Assembly: GCA_040219935.1 (NCBI GenBank)
Contig: JAVJUA010000083.1
Location: 1 to 64,000, forward strand
Reading direction: 5' to 3'
Origin: UBA7803 sp040219935
Lineage (GTDB): Bacteria; Pseudomonadota; Gammaproteobacteria; Pseudomonadales; Azotimanducaceae
DNA length: 64,000 nucleotides
The stretch's first letter is position 1. Every line of letters begins with the position of its first letter. The notes under the pieces were generated by a model, which saw nothing but the letters and a program-made list of their open reading frames with translations, was not told where the DNA came from and did not search any database. Made by a program: the position numbers and the translations under genes. Positions 16,003 to 24,292 of this stretch are shown piece after piece.

Positions 16003-16602
16003 ATGCACACCATCGAATTCTTCTTCGACTGCTCCAGTCCCTGGACCTATCTGGCCTTCGAGGCCATCCAGCCAATCGCCGCCCGGGACGACGTGGAGGT
16101 GGTGTGGAAGCCCATCCTGGTAGGCGGCGTGTTCAATGCCGTGAACCCGAGCGTCTACCAGAACCGCGAGCAGCCCATCATCCCCAAGGCCCGCTACTAC
16201 CAGAAGGATCTGAAGGACTGGGCGCGCTACGTGGGGGTCGAGATCGGCCAGCCGCCCGTGTTCCCGGTGAACAGTGTCAAGGTGATGCGCGGCGCCTTCG
16301 TCGCCATCGAGGAAGGCAAGCTGGTGCCTTACGCCCGGCGCGCCTTCCAACGCTACTGGACGGAACTCGCCGACATTTCTCAGGACGACGAGGTGCGACG
16401 GATCGCAGCCGACGCCGGACTCGATGCGGACACGCTCATGGCGACGATCGCAGAGCCCGCCTACAAGGGCCGCCTGCGCGAAACCACCGACGAGCTGATC
16501 CGGCGCGGCGGCTTCGGCTCGCCCACCATGTTCCTCGACGGCGACGACATGTACTTCGGCAACGACCGCCTCGGGTTGCTGGAATTCAAGTTGCGTCGGT
16601 GA
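16003..16602 (+). CDS. 2-hydroxychromene-2-carboxylate isomerase/DsbA-family (kappa GST-like) protein
   Basis: A 199-residue thioredoxin-fold protein starting MHTIEFFFDCSSPWTYLAF. The CSSPW segment corresponds to the active-site Ser position of HCCA isomerases and kappa-class GSTs. Other family marks are FPVNSVKVMRG and GGFGSPTMFLDGDDMYFGNDR near the C-terminus. The protein is probably cytosolic and glutathione-dependent, acting as an isomerase or oxidoreductase in aromatic or lipid breakdown. The ATG at 16003 is preceded by CGGAG. It is divergent from the LLM gene across the KstR-like operator and may share that control. Confidence 0.85.
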   Translation: MHTIEFFFDCSSPWTYLAFEAIQPIAARDDVEVVWKPILVGGVFNAVNPSVYQNREQPIIPKARYYQKDLKDWARYVGVEIGQPPVFPVNSVKVMRGAFVAIEEGKLVPYARRAFQRYWTELADISQDDEVRRIAADAGLDADTLMATIAEPAYKGRLRETTDELIRRGGFGSPTMFLDGDDMYFGNDRLGLLEFKLRR

Positions 16603-16618
16603 GGTCGGGAAAGCGATG

Positions 16619-17047
16619 TCAGAGCAGCATCGCTTCCACGCCGAGGCGAACGGCCGCCTTCACCATGACCTTGTCGAGACTCACCAGTGTTAACGCACGG
16701 TGACCGGCAATTGCCACATGCAGTGCATCGCCAGCACGTAAACCGGAAGCATGCTGCTCCGCAATGCTGCCGGCGCGGTAGAAGTCACCTCGACTGACCG
16801 GCACCACATGCAGTGAGTCGTTCACCAATCCGTCGAAGGCCGCCATGGCCCTGGTCTGGTGATCGTCGTCGATCTCACCAGTTCGACGTTTGATCGACAG
16901 TGCGGCGGCAAACTCCGTGATGGTCCAGTCGCTGATGGTGATCGGCTGATTGGCCGGCCGGGCCAGCCAGCGTTGGGCATCGTCGGTTCGCGGCTCGAGG
17001 GTCAACGCGGCGACGATGATGCTGGTATCGGCGTACGCCCCGGACAT
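16619..17047 (-). CDS. PIN-domain ribonuclease toxin (VapC type)
   Basis: A 142-residue PIN-domain protein. It begins YADTSIIVAAL with the first metal-binding Asp, has the conserved Glu in ITEFAAAL, and the later acidic pair in LRAGDALHVA and TLVSLDKVM. These toxins cleave RNA, often initiator tRNA. Its start overlaps the stop of the upstream Phd/YefM-type antitoxin by one base (TGATG), the usual antitoxin-first layout. The sequence appears intact. Confidence 0.9.
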   Translation of the reverse strand: MSGAYADTSIIVAALTLEPRTDDAQRWLARPANQPITISDWTITEFAAALSIKRRTGEIDDDHQTRAMAAFDGLVNDSLHVVPVSRGDFYRAGSIAEQHASGLRAGDALHVAIAGHRALTLVSLDKVMVKAAVRLGVEAMLL

Positions 17048-17295
17048 CAGTAGCGGGCGGTGTCCCGCAGTTTGCGCATGAACTGGCCTGCCGGCTCCGA
17101 TTGACCGCGCGTCCCATGCGTCACGCTGCGAAGGTCGTCGATGTCGATGGGTTTGCGCGGCGACTCAGCGCACACCAGCCGGGCGACGGGGCGGCCACGT
17201 TTGGTGATGAGCACGTTCTCGCCGGCGGCCGCGCGCTCGGTCAGCTCACTCAATCGGGCTTTCGCTTCCGCGAGGTTGACACGGAGTTCGTCCAT
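17047..17295 (-). CDS. Phd/YefM-family antitoxin
   Basis: About 82 residues with the DNA-binding N-terminal domain VNLAEAKARLSEL and VLITKRGRPVARLV, and a charged C-terminal tail for toxin binding. The frame is open further upstream with ATGs at 17322 and 17334. I chose 17295 because it gives the normal N-terminus of the family and because a promoter and an inverted repeat lie exactly where the longer starts would be. It neutralises the PIN toxin encoded directly after it and probably represses the pair. Confidence 0.85.
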   Translation of the reverse strand: MDELRVNLAEAKARLSELTERAAAGENVLITKRGRPVARLVCAESPRKPIDIDDLRSVTHGTRGQSEPAGQFMRKLRDTARY

Positions 17296-17315
17296 CGCCT
17301 CACCATCGGCCAATG

Positions 17316-17333
17316 TGACCATAAAAGTGGTCA
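17316..17333 (-). promoter_or_regulatory. Inverted-repeat operator of the toxin-antitoxin pair
   Basis: TGACCA and TGGTCA arms separated by six bases lie directly downstream of the predicted -10 box and 20 bases before the antitoxin start. The position fits autorepression by the antitoxin-toxin complex. Confidence 0.55.
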
Positions 17334-17334
17334 T

Positions 17335-17363
17335 ATTGTCCCTGGCGACCTTGTTGCGGTCAA
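17335..17363 (-). promoter_or_regulatory. Sigma-70-type promoter of the toxin-antitoxin pair
   Basis: On the minus strand, TTGACC (17358-17363) is followed after exactly 17 bases by GACAAT (17335-17340), good matches to -35 and -10 elements. The start of transcription would fall inside the adjacent inverted repeat, giving a leader of about 30 bases before the antitoxin ATG at 17295. Confidence 0.55.
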
Positions 17364-17456
17364 CGGCGGCGGGCTGACGAGTCTTGCATCCAGTAGCCAC
17401 TGCCAATGTGGGCTGGGTATCATCCGTCCCTGACACTAGGCATTGAGGCATTTGCC

Positions 17457-18671
17457 GTGGATCTGACGTTCAGCGAAGAAGACCGCAAGTTTCAGCAGGA
17501 AGCGCGTGAGTGGCTGGAGACGGCCTGGCCGAAGGAGATGCGGGCCAAGCAGGCGCGCAGCGCCCTGGGCAAGCTCTCGAAGGACGACCTGGTGGGCTGG
17601 CAGAAGCGTCTGGCCGAGAAGGGCTGGGTGGCGCCGAACTGGCCGAAGGAGTACGGCGGCGCGGCGTTTACACCGACCCAGAAGTACATCTTCGATCTGG
17701 AGCGTGCCCGGGTCGGCGCGCCGGGCGTGGTCCCGTTCGGCATGTCCATGGTGGCGCCGGTGATCATGAAGTTCGGCACCCAGGCGCAGAAGGACAAGTA
17801 CCTGCCCGACATCCTGAACTCCAACGTCTGGTGGTGTCAGGGTTATTCGGAGCCGGGTGCCGGTTCGGACCTCGCGTCGCTGAAGACCAAGGCCGAGGAC
17901 AAAGGCGATCACTATCTGGTCAACGGCGTGAAGACCTGGACCACCATGGCCCAGTACGCCGACATGATGTTCTGCCTGGTGCGCACCAGCCAGGAGGACA
18001 AGCGTCAGCTCGGCATCAGCTTCCTGCTGATCGACATGAAGTCGCCCGGCATCACCGTGAACCCCATCATCACCCTCGACGACCCGGAGCCGCCCTACCA
18101 GGAGATCAACATGGTCTACCTGGAAGACGTGAAGGTGCCCAAGGAAAACCTGGTGGGCGAGGAGGGCAAGGGCTGGACCTGCGCCAAGTACCTGCTGGAG
18201 TTCGAGCGCGGCAATGCCTACTCGCCGGCGCTGAAGGGTGCGCTCGCTCACGTCCGCCACATCGCCGAGAGCGAGCCCGACGGCTTCGGCGGCACCATGC
18301 TGGACGATGCCGACTTCCTGGCCCGCCTGCAGGACGTCGAGGTGCAGGTGCTGGCCATGGAGTACACCGAGCTGCGCATCCTCGGCGCCCTGGCCGCCGG
18401 CCAGAACGTGGGCCCGGAGTCGTCGCTGCTCAAGTGCCGCGGCACCGAGCTGCAGCAGGCCGTCACCGAGCTGGCCCTGGACGCCGTGGGCTACTACGCG
18501 CTGCCGCTGGATCAGTCGACGCCTGAGCCCGGCGACAACTTCCAGCCCGTCGGGCCCCAGTACGCCAACGGCGTCGCCCAGGACTACTTCAACACCCGCA
18601 AGGTGTCGATCTACGCTGGCTCCAACGAGGTGCAGCGCAACATCATGGCGAAGATGGTGCTGGGGCTCTGA
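17457..18671 (+). CDS. Acyl-CoA dehydrogenase
   Basis: A 404-residue FAD enzyme of the acyl-CoA dehydrogenase fold that introduces an alpha,beta double bond in an acyl-CoA. It shows the N-terminal helical domain (LTFSEEDRKFQQEAREW), the FAD-binding region around GYSEPGAGSDLASL and VNGVKTWTTMAQYAD, and the C-terminal SIYAGSNEVQRNIMAKMVLGL. The start is the GTG at 17457 with GAGG eight bases upstream; the longer frame adds residues not seen in the family. Sequence features suggest a branched-chain, bile-acid or steroid-side-chain type rather than a short-chain enzyme. The electron acceptor would be ETF. Confidence 0.9.
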   Translation: MDLTFSEEDRKFQQEAREWLETAWPKEMRAKQARSALGKLSKDDLVGWQKRLAEKGWVAPNWPKEYGGAAFTPTQKYIFDLERARVGAPGVVPFGMSMVAPVIMKFGTQAQKDKYLPDILNSNVWWCQGYSEPGAGSDLASLKTKAEDKGDHYLVNGVKTWTTMAQYADMMFCLVRTSQEDKRQLGISFLLIDMKSPGITVNPIITLDDPEPPYQEINMVYLEDVKVPKENLVGEEGKGWTCAKYLLEFERGNAYSPALKGALAHVRHIAESEPDGFGGTMLDDADFLARLQDVEVQVLAMEYTELRILGALAAGQNVGPESSLLKCRGTELQQAVTELALDAVGYYALPLDQSTPEPGDNFQPVGPQYANGVAQDYFNTRKVSIYAGSNEVQRNIMAKMVLGL

Positions 18672-18745
18672 CCCGGGGCTCGAAGGACGTCACTACGGGT
18701 TGTTCCGGATAATCTGGCGGGCCGTATCTATGTAGGCTCACCCTG

Positions 18746-20911
18746 ATGAAGCGACTTCGAGCGGCAATGGTGTTTGGCATGTTGGCCGCGATGGGGCTGA
18801 CGCCGGGCATCGTCCGTGCCGAAGGCGGCGTGCCGATCGAGGAGATTCTCGTAGTCGGCGCCCGCCTGCCGCGCCCGGTGCAGGACGTGTTGGGCAAGGT
18901 GGACGTCATCGACCGGCAGGCCCTCATCGACGGCATTGCCGTCAACGCCGACGACGTGCTGCGCTACACGCCCGGTGTCAGCGTGGCCCGGGCCGATGGC
19001 AGGTTCGGCGCGACCGAGTTCACCGTCCGCGGGCTGTCTGGCAACCGGGTCACAGTGTTGATCGATCGGGTGCCGGTGGCCGACCAGTTCAACATCGGCG
19101 CCTTCGCTCATGCCGGTCAGGACTATCTGATTCCGGATGCGGTGGCACGCATCGAGATCCTGCGCGGCCCCGCCTCCACCCTGTTCGGCAGCGATGCCCT
19201 GGGTGGCGTGGTGGCCGTCGAGACCCGCGAGCCCGAGGACTATCTGGATGGCCAGGCGTCGGCCGCGAGCCTGACGGCGGCGGCGTCCGGGGCGGACGGC
19301 TCGACGCTGCTCGGCGCCGCGGTGGCGGGCGGCAGCGGCCCGCTCTCGGCCATGCTCCACGGTGTTCGTCAGGACGCATCGGAACGGGACGCCGCAGGCA
19401 GCAGCCGCGAGGACGATCTCGATCGCCGACGTCGGGCCGCGTTCTTCAAGGTCGGGTATCAGCTGCCCGAGGGAGATCGCCTGCGGCTCAAGGTCGAGCT
19501 GTTCGACGAGACCGTCGCCAGCCGGCCTGAAGGCGCGCTCGGGTTCGGCCGGCAGTTCGCCAACACCACGTTTCTGCGGGGCGACGACCAGCGCGAGCGC
19601 CGGGCGGTGCAGCTCGACTACGATCGAGAGGTCGGCGGGCGCTGGGCCGACTACGTGCGTGCGACCGTTTACGGGCAGCGCACAGACACCGACTTTCGTA
19701 CCTTCGAGCGCCGGGATCGTCTGCCGGTGCCGGTCTCCATAGAGCGCCAGTTCGACTATGAATTCCGCGACGCCGGGCTGCTGGTGGACCTGGACAGCGG
19801 GTTCGAGCTGGGCCGCGTCCACCACCGTCTCGGCTGGGGCGTGAGCGCCCACCGCGCGAGGGTCAGGGAGCAACGTGACGGTCTCCAGCGCAATCTGACC
19901 ACCGGTGCCACCACCAATGTGCTGCTGGGGGAAACCCTGCCGGCCCGCGACTTTCCCAACTCCACCATCACCGAGGCCGCCGTCTACCTGCACGACGAAA
20001 TCAGCGTCGGCGCCGTGACCTGGATTCCGGGTGTGCGTTATGAGGTGTACGACCTCGACGCACGGGCCGACGCGCTCTACCGGGAGGGCTACCCGGATAC
20101 ACAGATCGAGGACGTGCGCGAGCACGCCCTGGTGCCCAAGCTCGGGGTGCAGTGGCGGATCAGCGATCGCTGGCGCAGCTTTGCGCAGTATGCGCGCGGC
20201 TTCCGGGCGCCGCCGTTCAAGGACGTCAACATCGGTCTGTCCTTGGCAGTGCCATTTGCAGTGGAAGCGATTCCGAATCCGGATCTCGAGGCCGAGACCT
20301 CCGACGGCGTCGAGGTTGGCATCGACCATCGCGGCGAGCGGCTGCAGGCGTCGCTCAACCTGTTTGGCGCCGACTACGACGACTTCATCGAGTCGAAGGC
20401 CAGCCTCGGCTTCGATCCGACGCGCGGCGCCCTGCTGTTCCAGTCGCGAAACATCGAGCGGGCGCGCGTGTACGGGGCCGAACTGTCGGTATCAGCGCGG
20501 CTCACCGACGCCCTGGGGCTCGATGCCGATGCCAGCTGGACCCGCGGCGAGAACCGCGACAACGGCAAGCCGCTCAACACCGTTGATCCGCCGGCGCTGG
20601 CGGCTCGCCTGCGCTGGCAACCCTCGCCGCGCTGGCATGGCACGCTGGCATTGCGGGCCGCGGCGGCGCAGACGCGCGTCGATGAAGGCGCGGGTGATCT
20701 GTTTCAGCCGGACGGTTATGCGGTCTTCGATCTGAGCGGCGGCTTCACCCCCAGCCCGAGGCTGCGGATACATGCCGGCTTGTTCAATATCACGGACCGG
20801 CAGTACTGGTCCTGGGGGGCCGTGCGAGGGCGGGTGGCGGATGATCCCCTGGTGGATCTGCTGGCCGCGCCCGGACGCTACGGAGCGCTGTCCATGCGCC
20901 TGGATCTGTAG
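18746..20911 (+). CDS. TonB-dependent outer-membrane receptor, haem-receptor-like
   Basis: A 721-residue outer-membrane barrel. It has a signal peptide (about 1-25), a TonB-box-like segment EEILVVGARLP, and the plug domain with GVSVARADGRFG and LRGPASTLFGSDALGGVV. The barrel contains the FRAPPFKDVN and NPDLEAETSDG motifs resembling the FRAP/NPNL boxes of haem and haemoglobin receptors. The His often found between those boxes is absent here. It is 25 bases upstream of nirS and in the same orientation, so uptake of haem, or possibly a metal complex, for the multi-haem nitrite reductase is a reasonable guess. Confidence 0.88.
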   Translation: MKRLRAAMVFGMLAAMGLTPGIVRAEGGVPIEEILVVGARLPRPVQDVLGKVDVIDRQALIDGIAVNADDVLRYTPGVSVARADGRFGATEFTVRGLSGNRVTVLIDRVPVADQFNIGAFAHAGQDYLIPDAVARIEILRGPASTLFGSDALGGVVAVETREPEDYLDGQASAASLTAAASGADGSTLLGAAVAGGSGPLSAMLHGVRQDASERDAAGSSREDDLDRRRRAAFFKVGYQLPEGDRLRLKVELFDETVASRPEGALGFGRQFANTTFLRGDDQRERRAVQLDYDREVGGRWADYVRATVYGQRTDTDFRTFERRDRLPVPVSIERQFDYEFRDAGLLVDLDSGFELGRVHHRLGWGVSAHRARVREQRDGLQRNLTTGATTNVLLGETLPARDFPNSTITEAAVYLHDEISVGAVTWIPGVRYEVYDLDARADALYREGYPDTQIEDVREHALVPKLGVQWRISDRWRSFAQYARGFRAPPFKDVNIGLSLAVPFAVEAIPNPDLEAETSDGVEVGIDHRGERLQASLNLFGADYDDFIESKASLGFDPTRGALLFQSRNIERARVYGAELSVSARLTDALGLDADASWTRGENRDNGKPLNTVDPPALAARLRWQPSPRWHGTLALRAAAAQTRVDEGAGDLFQPDGYAVFDLSGGFTPSPRLRIHAGLFNITDRQYWSWGAVRGRVADDPLVDLLAAPGRYGALSMRLDL

Positions 20912-20936
20912 CCCGAATGAGAATGGGGATACCGTC

Positions 20937-23054
20937 ATGATCGAGATTCAAGTGCTCCGAACGCTTACCGTCACGCTGGTAGCCGGGTTGCTGGCGGCGG
21001 CGGCATGGGGCGCGCAGGTGCACCGCGCCGAGGTGGCACAGGGCGAGATGCAGGCGCGTATGGCCGCCGGGCAGCAGGCCTACGCCAGCTATTGTCAGTC
21101 GTGCCACCAGCCCACCGGCACGGGCATGGGCGCGGTGTTCCCGCCGCTGGCAGGATCCGACTACCTGCTGGCGGATACCGAGCGGGTCATCACCATCGTG
21201 CTGGCGGGCCTATCGGGACCGATCGAGGTCAACGGCCAGCCCTACAACGCCGTGATGCCTAATCTGGGTTACCTCAGCGATCAGCAGATCGCGGACGTGG
21301 TCACCTACGTGTTGAATGCCTGGGGCAACAAGGGCGGCTACGTCGGCGCCGACGAGGTGGCCGCCCGGCGCCAGGCGCTGGCCGGCGCAGTGGGCATCGA
21401 GGGCGGACCGCACCCGGGCGTGCGGACGCCGCAATTGCGCTACGAGGGCGGCGCGTCCAGCCCTGTGGGCGAGTCGGCTTTGGGACGGATGGTTTCGTCC
21501 GACGGCCCGGCGATGACCGAAGATGAGTTCAACCTGGCCGCCCAGGTGTATTTCGAGCGCTGTGCCGGCTGCCACGGCGTGTTGCGCAAGGGGGCCACCG
21601 GACTGCCGCTGACGGCCGACATCACCCGCACCAAGGGCACCGACTTCCTGAAGACGATCATCAACTACGGCACGCCGGCGGGTATGCCCAACTGGGGCAC
21701 GTCCGGAGAACTGTCCGAAACCCAGATCGACGTCCTGGCCCGTTTCCTCCAGCATCCTCCGCCGGAGCCGCCGGAGTGGGGCATGACCGATATGCGCGGC
21801 TCGTGGAAGCTGCTGGTGCCCGAGAGCGAGCGGCCGCAGGCACCACAGCACGATTACGACGTCGACAACTTTTTCGCTGTGACCCTGCGCGACAGCGGCG
21901 AGGTGGCCATCATCGACGGCGACTCGAAGCGCATCGTCACCATCGTGCCCACGGGTTATGCCGTGCACATCTCGCGTCCGTCGGCCTCGGGGCGTTACAT
22001 CTACACGATCGGCCGCGACGGGCGCATCGACATGATCGACCTCTATGCCGATCCGCCGGTGCGGGTGGCCGAAATCAAAATCGGTCTGGAGGCGCGCTCG
22101 GTGGAGACCTCCAAGTACAAGGGTTACGAGGACGAGCTGGCCATTGCCGGTGCCTACTGGCCGCCGCAGTATGTGCTCATGGATGGCATGACACTCGAGC
22201 CGAAGAAGATCGTCTCGACCCGGGGCATGACCGTCGACACCCAGGAGTACCATCCGGAGCCGCGGGTGGCCGCCATCGTCGCGTCGCACCAACACCCGGA
22301 GTTCATCGTCAACGTCAAGGAGACCGGACTCATCAAGCTGGTCAACTACCAGGACATCGACAACCTCCAGGAAACCACCATTGACGCGGCCCGATTCCTG
22401 CACGACGGCGGCTGGGACCGCACCCGGCGCTACTTCCTCACTGCCGCCAACCAGAGCGACAAGATCGCCGTGGTGGACTCCAAGGATCGCAACCTCGAAG
22501 CCCTGGTGGACGTGACCTCGATTCCGCATCCGGGCCGCGGCGCCAATCTAATCGATCCGGAGTTCGGGCCGGTCTGGGTCACCAGTGCACTGGGCAGCGC
22601 GGAAATCACCTTCATCGGCACTGATCCCGAGGCGCATCCGCAACATGCCTGGAAGGCGGTACGCGTGCTCGCCGGGCAGGGTGGCGGTTCGCTGTTCGTG
22701 AAATCACACCCCAATTCCAGAAACCTGTGGGTGGACACGCCACTGAATCCCGAGGCGGCGGTGAGCCAGACCGTGGCTGTGTTCGATGTCGGCAATCCGG
22801 CAGCCGGCTATCAGGTGCTGCCGATCGCCGAATGGGCCGGCATCGAGGGCGGCGCCCAGCGGGTGGTGCATCCGGAATATAACAAGGCCGGCGACGAGGT
22901 GTGGTTCTCGATCTGGAACGCCCAGGACGAGACATCGGCCATCGTCGTGGTAGACGACAGGACGCGCTCGCTGAAGGCCGTCATCAATGACCCACGGCTG
23001 ATCACGCCCACCGGCAAGTTCAACGTTTACAACACGGTGCACGAAGTGTACTGA
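20937..23054 (+). CDS. nirS: Cytochrome cd1 nitrite reductase with extra N-terminal cytochrome c
   Basis: A 705-residue periplasmic enzyme that reduces nitrite to nitric oxide. A signal segment (about 8-26) is followed by an additional class I cytochrome c domain with CQSCH at 53-57 and a likely axial Met107. Next comes the canonical NirS cytochrome c domain (CAGCHGVLRKGATG from 209) and then the eight-bladed d1 propeller. The propeller has TGYAVHISRPSASGRY, the active-site His regions EYHPEP and ASHQHPEFIVNVKETG, and the ending TPTGKFNVYNTVHEVY. Classical NirS is about 570 residues with only one haem c. The ATG follows GGGGA. Haem d1 synthesis genes are not in the window. Confidence 0.96.
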   Translation: MIEIQVLRTLTVTLVAGLLAAAAWGAQVHRAEVAQGEMQARMAAGQQAYASYCQSCHQPTGTGMGAVFPPLAGSDYLLADTERVITIVLAGLSGPIEVNGQPYNAVMPNLGYLSDQQIADVVTYVLNAWGNKGGYVGADEVAARRQALAGAVGIEGGPHPGVRTPQLRYEGGASSPVGESALGRMVSSDGPAMTEDEFNLAAQVYFERCAGCHGVLRKGATGLPLTADITRTKGTDFLKTIINYGTPAGMPNWGTSGELSETQIDVLARFLQHPPPEPPEWGMTDMRGSWKLLVPESERPQAPQHDYDVDNFFAVTLRDSGEVAIIDGDSKRIVTIVPTGYAVHISRPSASGRYIYTIGRDGRIDMIDLYADPPVRVAEIKIGLEARSVETSKYKGYEDELAIAGAYWPPQYVLMDGMTLEPKKIVSTRGMTVDTQEYHPEPRVAAIVASHQHPEFIVNVKETGLIKLVNYQDIDNLQETTIDAARFLHDGGWDRTRRYFLTAANQSDKIAVVDSKDRNLEALVDVTSIPHPGRGANLIDPEFGPVWVTSALGSAEITFIGTDPEAHPQHAWKAVRVLAGQGGGSLFVKSHPNSRNLWVDTPLNPEAAVSQTVAVFDVGNPAAGYQVLPIAEWAGIEGGAQRVVHPEYNKAGDEVWFSIWNAQDETSAIVVVDDRTRSLKAVINDPRLITPTGKFNVYNTVHEVY

Positions 23055-23077
23055 CCAACCATCTTTGGAGCATCGCC

Positions 23078-24271
23078 ATGGATTTCCGGATTTCCGACGA
23101 GGCGCGTATGGTCGAAGACCAGGTGCTACGCATGCTGAATGACGAGATCATCCCGGCAGAGGCGCGCTACGCAGGGGAGGCTCAGGTCACGCAGGACGGC
23201 GAGGACCCGCCGGTGATGCGCGAGCTGAGGGTCAAGGCCAAGGCGTTGGGCCTGTGGAACCTGTTCATGCCCGATGTCGAGTGGGGAGCGGGGCTGTCGA
23301 ACCACGACTACTCCATCCTCTGCGAGCACATGGGGCGTTCGCCGCTGGCGCCGCGGGTATTCAACTGCCAGGCGCCGGACACGGGCAATGCCGAGATCCT
23401 CGCTGAATTCGGAACGCCCGGGCAGCAGGCACGCTGGCTGCGGCCGCTGCTCGCGGGCGACATCCGTTCCTGTTTTTCCATGACCGAGCCGGAGGTCTCA
23501 GGTGCCGACCCGACCGGGCTGCGGACGTTGGCAGTGCGCGAGGGCGACGAGTGGGTGATCAACGGCCACAAGTGGTTCACGTCAGGCGCGGTAGGGGCGG
23601 CGTTCGCCATCGTCATGGTGGTGACTCAGCCCAAGGGCGCGCCCCACGAGCGGGCATCGATGATCATCGTGCCCACCGATGCCCCGGGCTTCAATCTGAT
23701 CCGCTCGGTGTCGGTGATGGGCCACAGCGGCGGCGGTGGCCACTGCGAAATCCGCTACGAAGACTGCCGCGTGCCTGCGGAGAACTTACTCGGGCCGGAA
23801 CACGGCGGCTTCATGATCGCCCAGGCCCGCCTCGGACCGGGGCGGATCCACCACTGCATGCGCGCGATCGGCATGGCCGAGCGCGGCTTCGAGATCATGT
23901 GCCGGCACGCCAACCAGCGCGACATCGCCGGTACCCGGCTCGCTGACAAGCAGATCGTTCAGGACTGGATCGCCACCTCGCGAATGGAGATCGACCAGGC
24001 GCGCCTGCTCACCCAGTACGCGGCGTGGAAGATGGACCAGGTCGGCAAGCGCGAGGCACGCCAGGAGCTGTCCATGGTGAAGGTGGTGGTACCGAACATG
24101 ATGATGCAGGTGCTGGATCGCGCCATTCAGAGCATGGGTGCGCTGGGGGTTTCCGACGACACGCCGGTGGCGGCCATGTGGCGCAACGGTCGAGCGTTGC
24201 GCATCGCCGACGGCCCCGATGAGGCCCACAAGATGGTGATTGCCCGCCGCGAGCTGAAGCGCTTCGCCTGA
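23078..24271 (+). CDS. Acyl-CoA dehydrogenase (ACAD10/11-like)
   Basis: A 397-residue FAD-dependent acyl-CoA dehydrogenase. It has the helical N-terminal domain (MDFRISDEARMVEDQVL), the FAD region FSMTEPEVSGADPTG and INGHKWFTSGAVG, VMGHSGGGGHCEIRYEDCRVP, and a C-terminal DGPDEAHKMVIARRELKRF. It resembles the eukaryotic ACAD10/11 group, which act on branched or hydroxylated acyl-CoAs. It starts 23 bases after nirS behind a good TTTGGAG site, so it may be transcribed with nirS although no functional link is obvious. Confidence 0.9.
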   Translation: MDFRISDEARMVEDQVLRMLNDEIIPAEARYAGEAQVTQDGEDPPVMRELRVKAKALGLWNLFMPDVEWGAGLSNHDYSILCEHMGRSPLAPRVFNCQAPDTGNAEILAEFGTPGQQARWLRPLLAGDIRSCFSMTEPEVSGADPTGLRTLAVREGDEWVINGHKWFTSGAVGAAFAIVMVVTQPKGAPHERASMIIVPTDAPGFNLIRSVSVMGHSGGGGHCEIRYEDCRVPAENLLGPEHGGFMIAQARLGPGRIHHCMRAIGMAERGFEIMCRHANQRDIAGTRLADKQIVQDWIATSRMEIDQARLLTQYAAWKMDQVGKREARQELSMVKVVVPNMMMQVLDRAIQSMGALGVSDDTPVAAMWRNGRALRIADGPDEAHKMVIARRELKRFA

Positions 24272-24292
24272 GGCCCGGCGGCCATGGGCGCG

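Noticed and set aside
18700..18713. TTGTTCCGGATAAT as an FNR box before the TonB receptor-nirS unit
   Set aside because: It matches only 7 of 10 consensus positions and its centre is about 40 bases from the ATG, too close for a normal activated promoter with a leader.
18728..20329. 533-codon minus-strand open frame
   Set aside because: It is the antisense of the TonB receptor; no motif and no plausible start, and the receptor on the plus strand is unmistakable.
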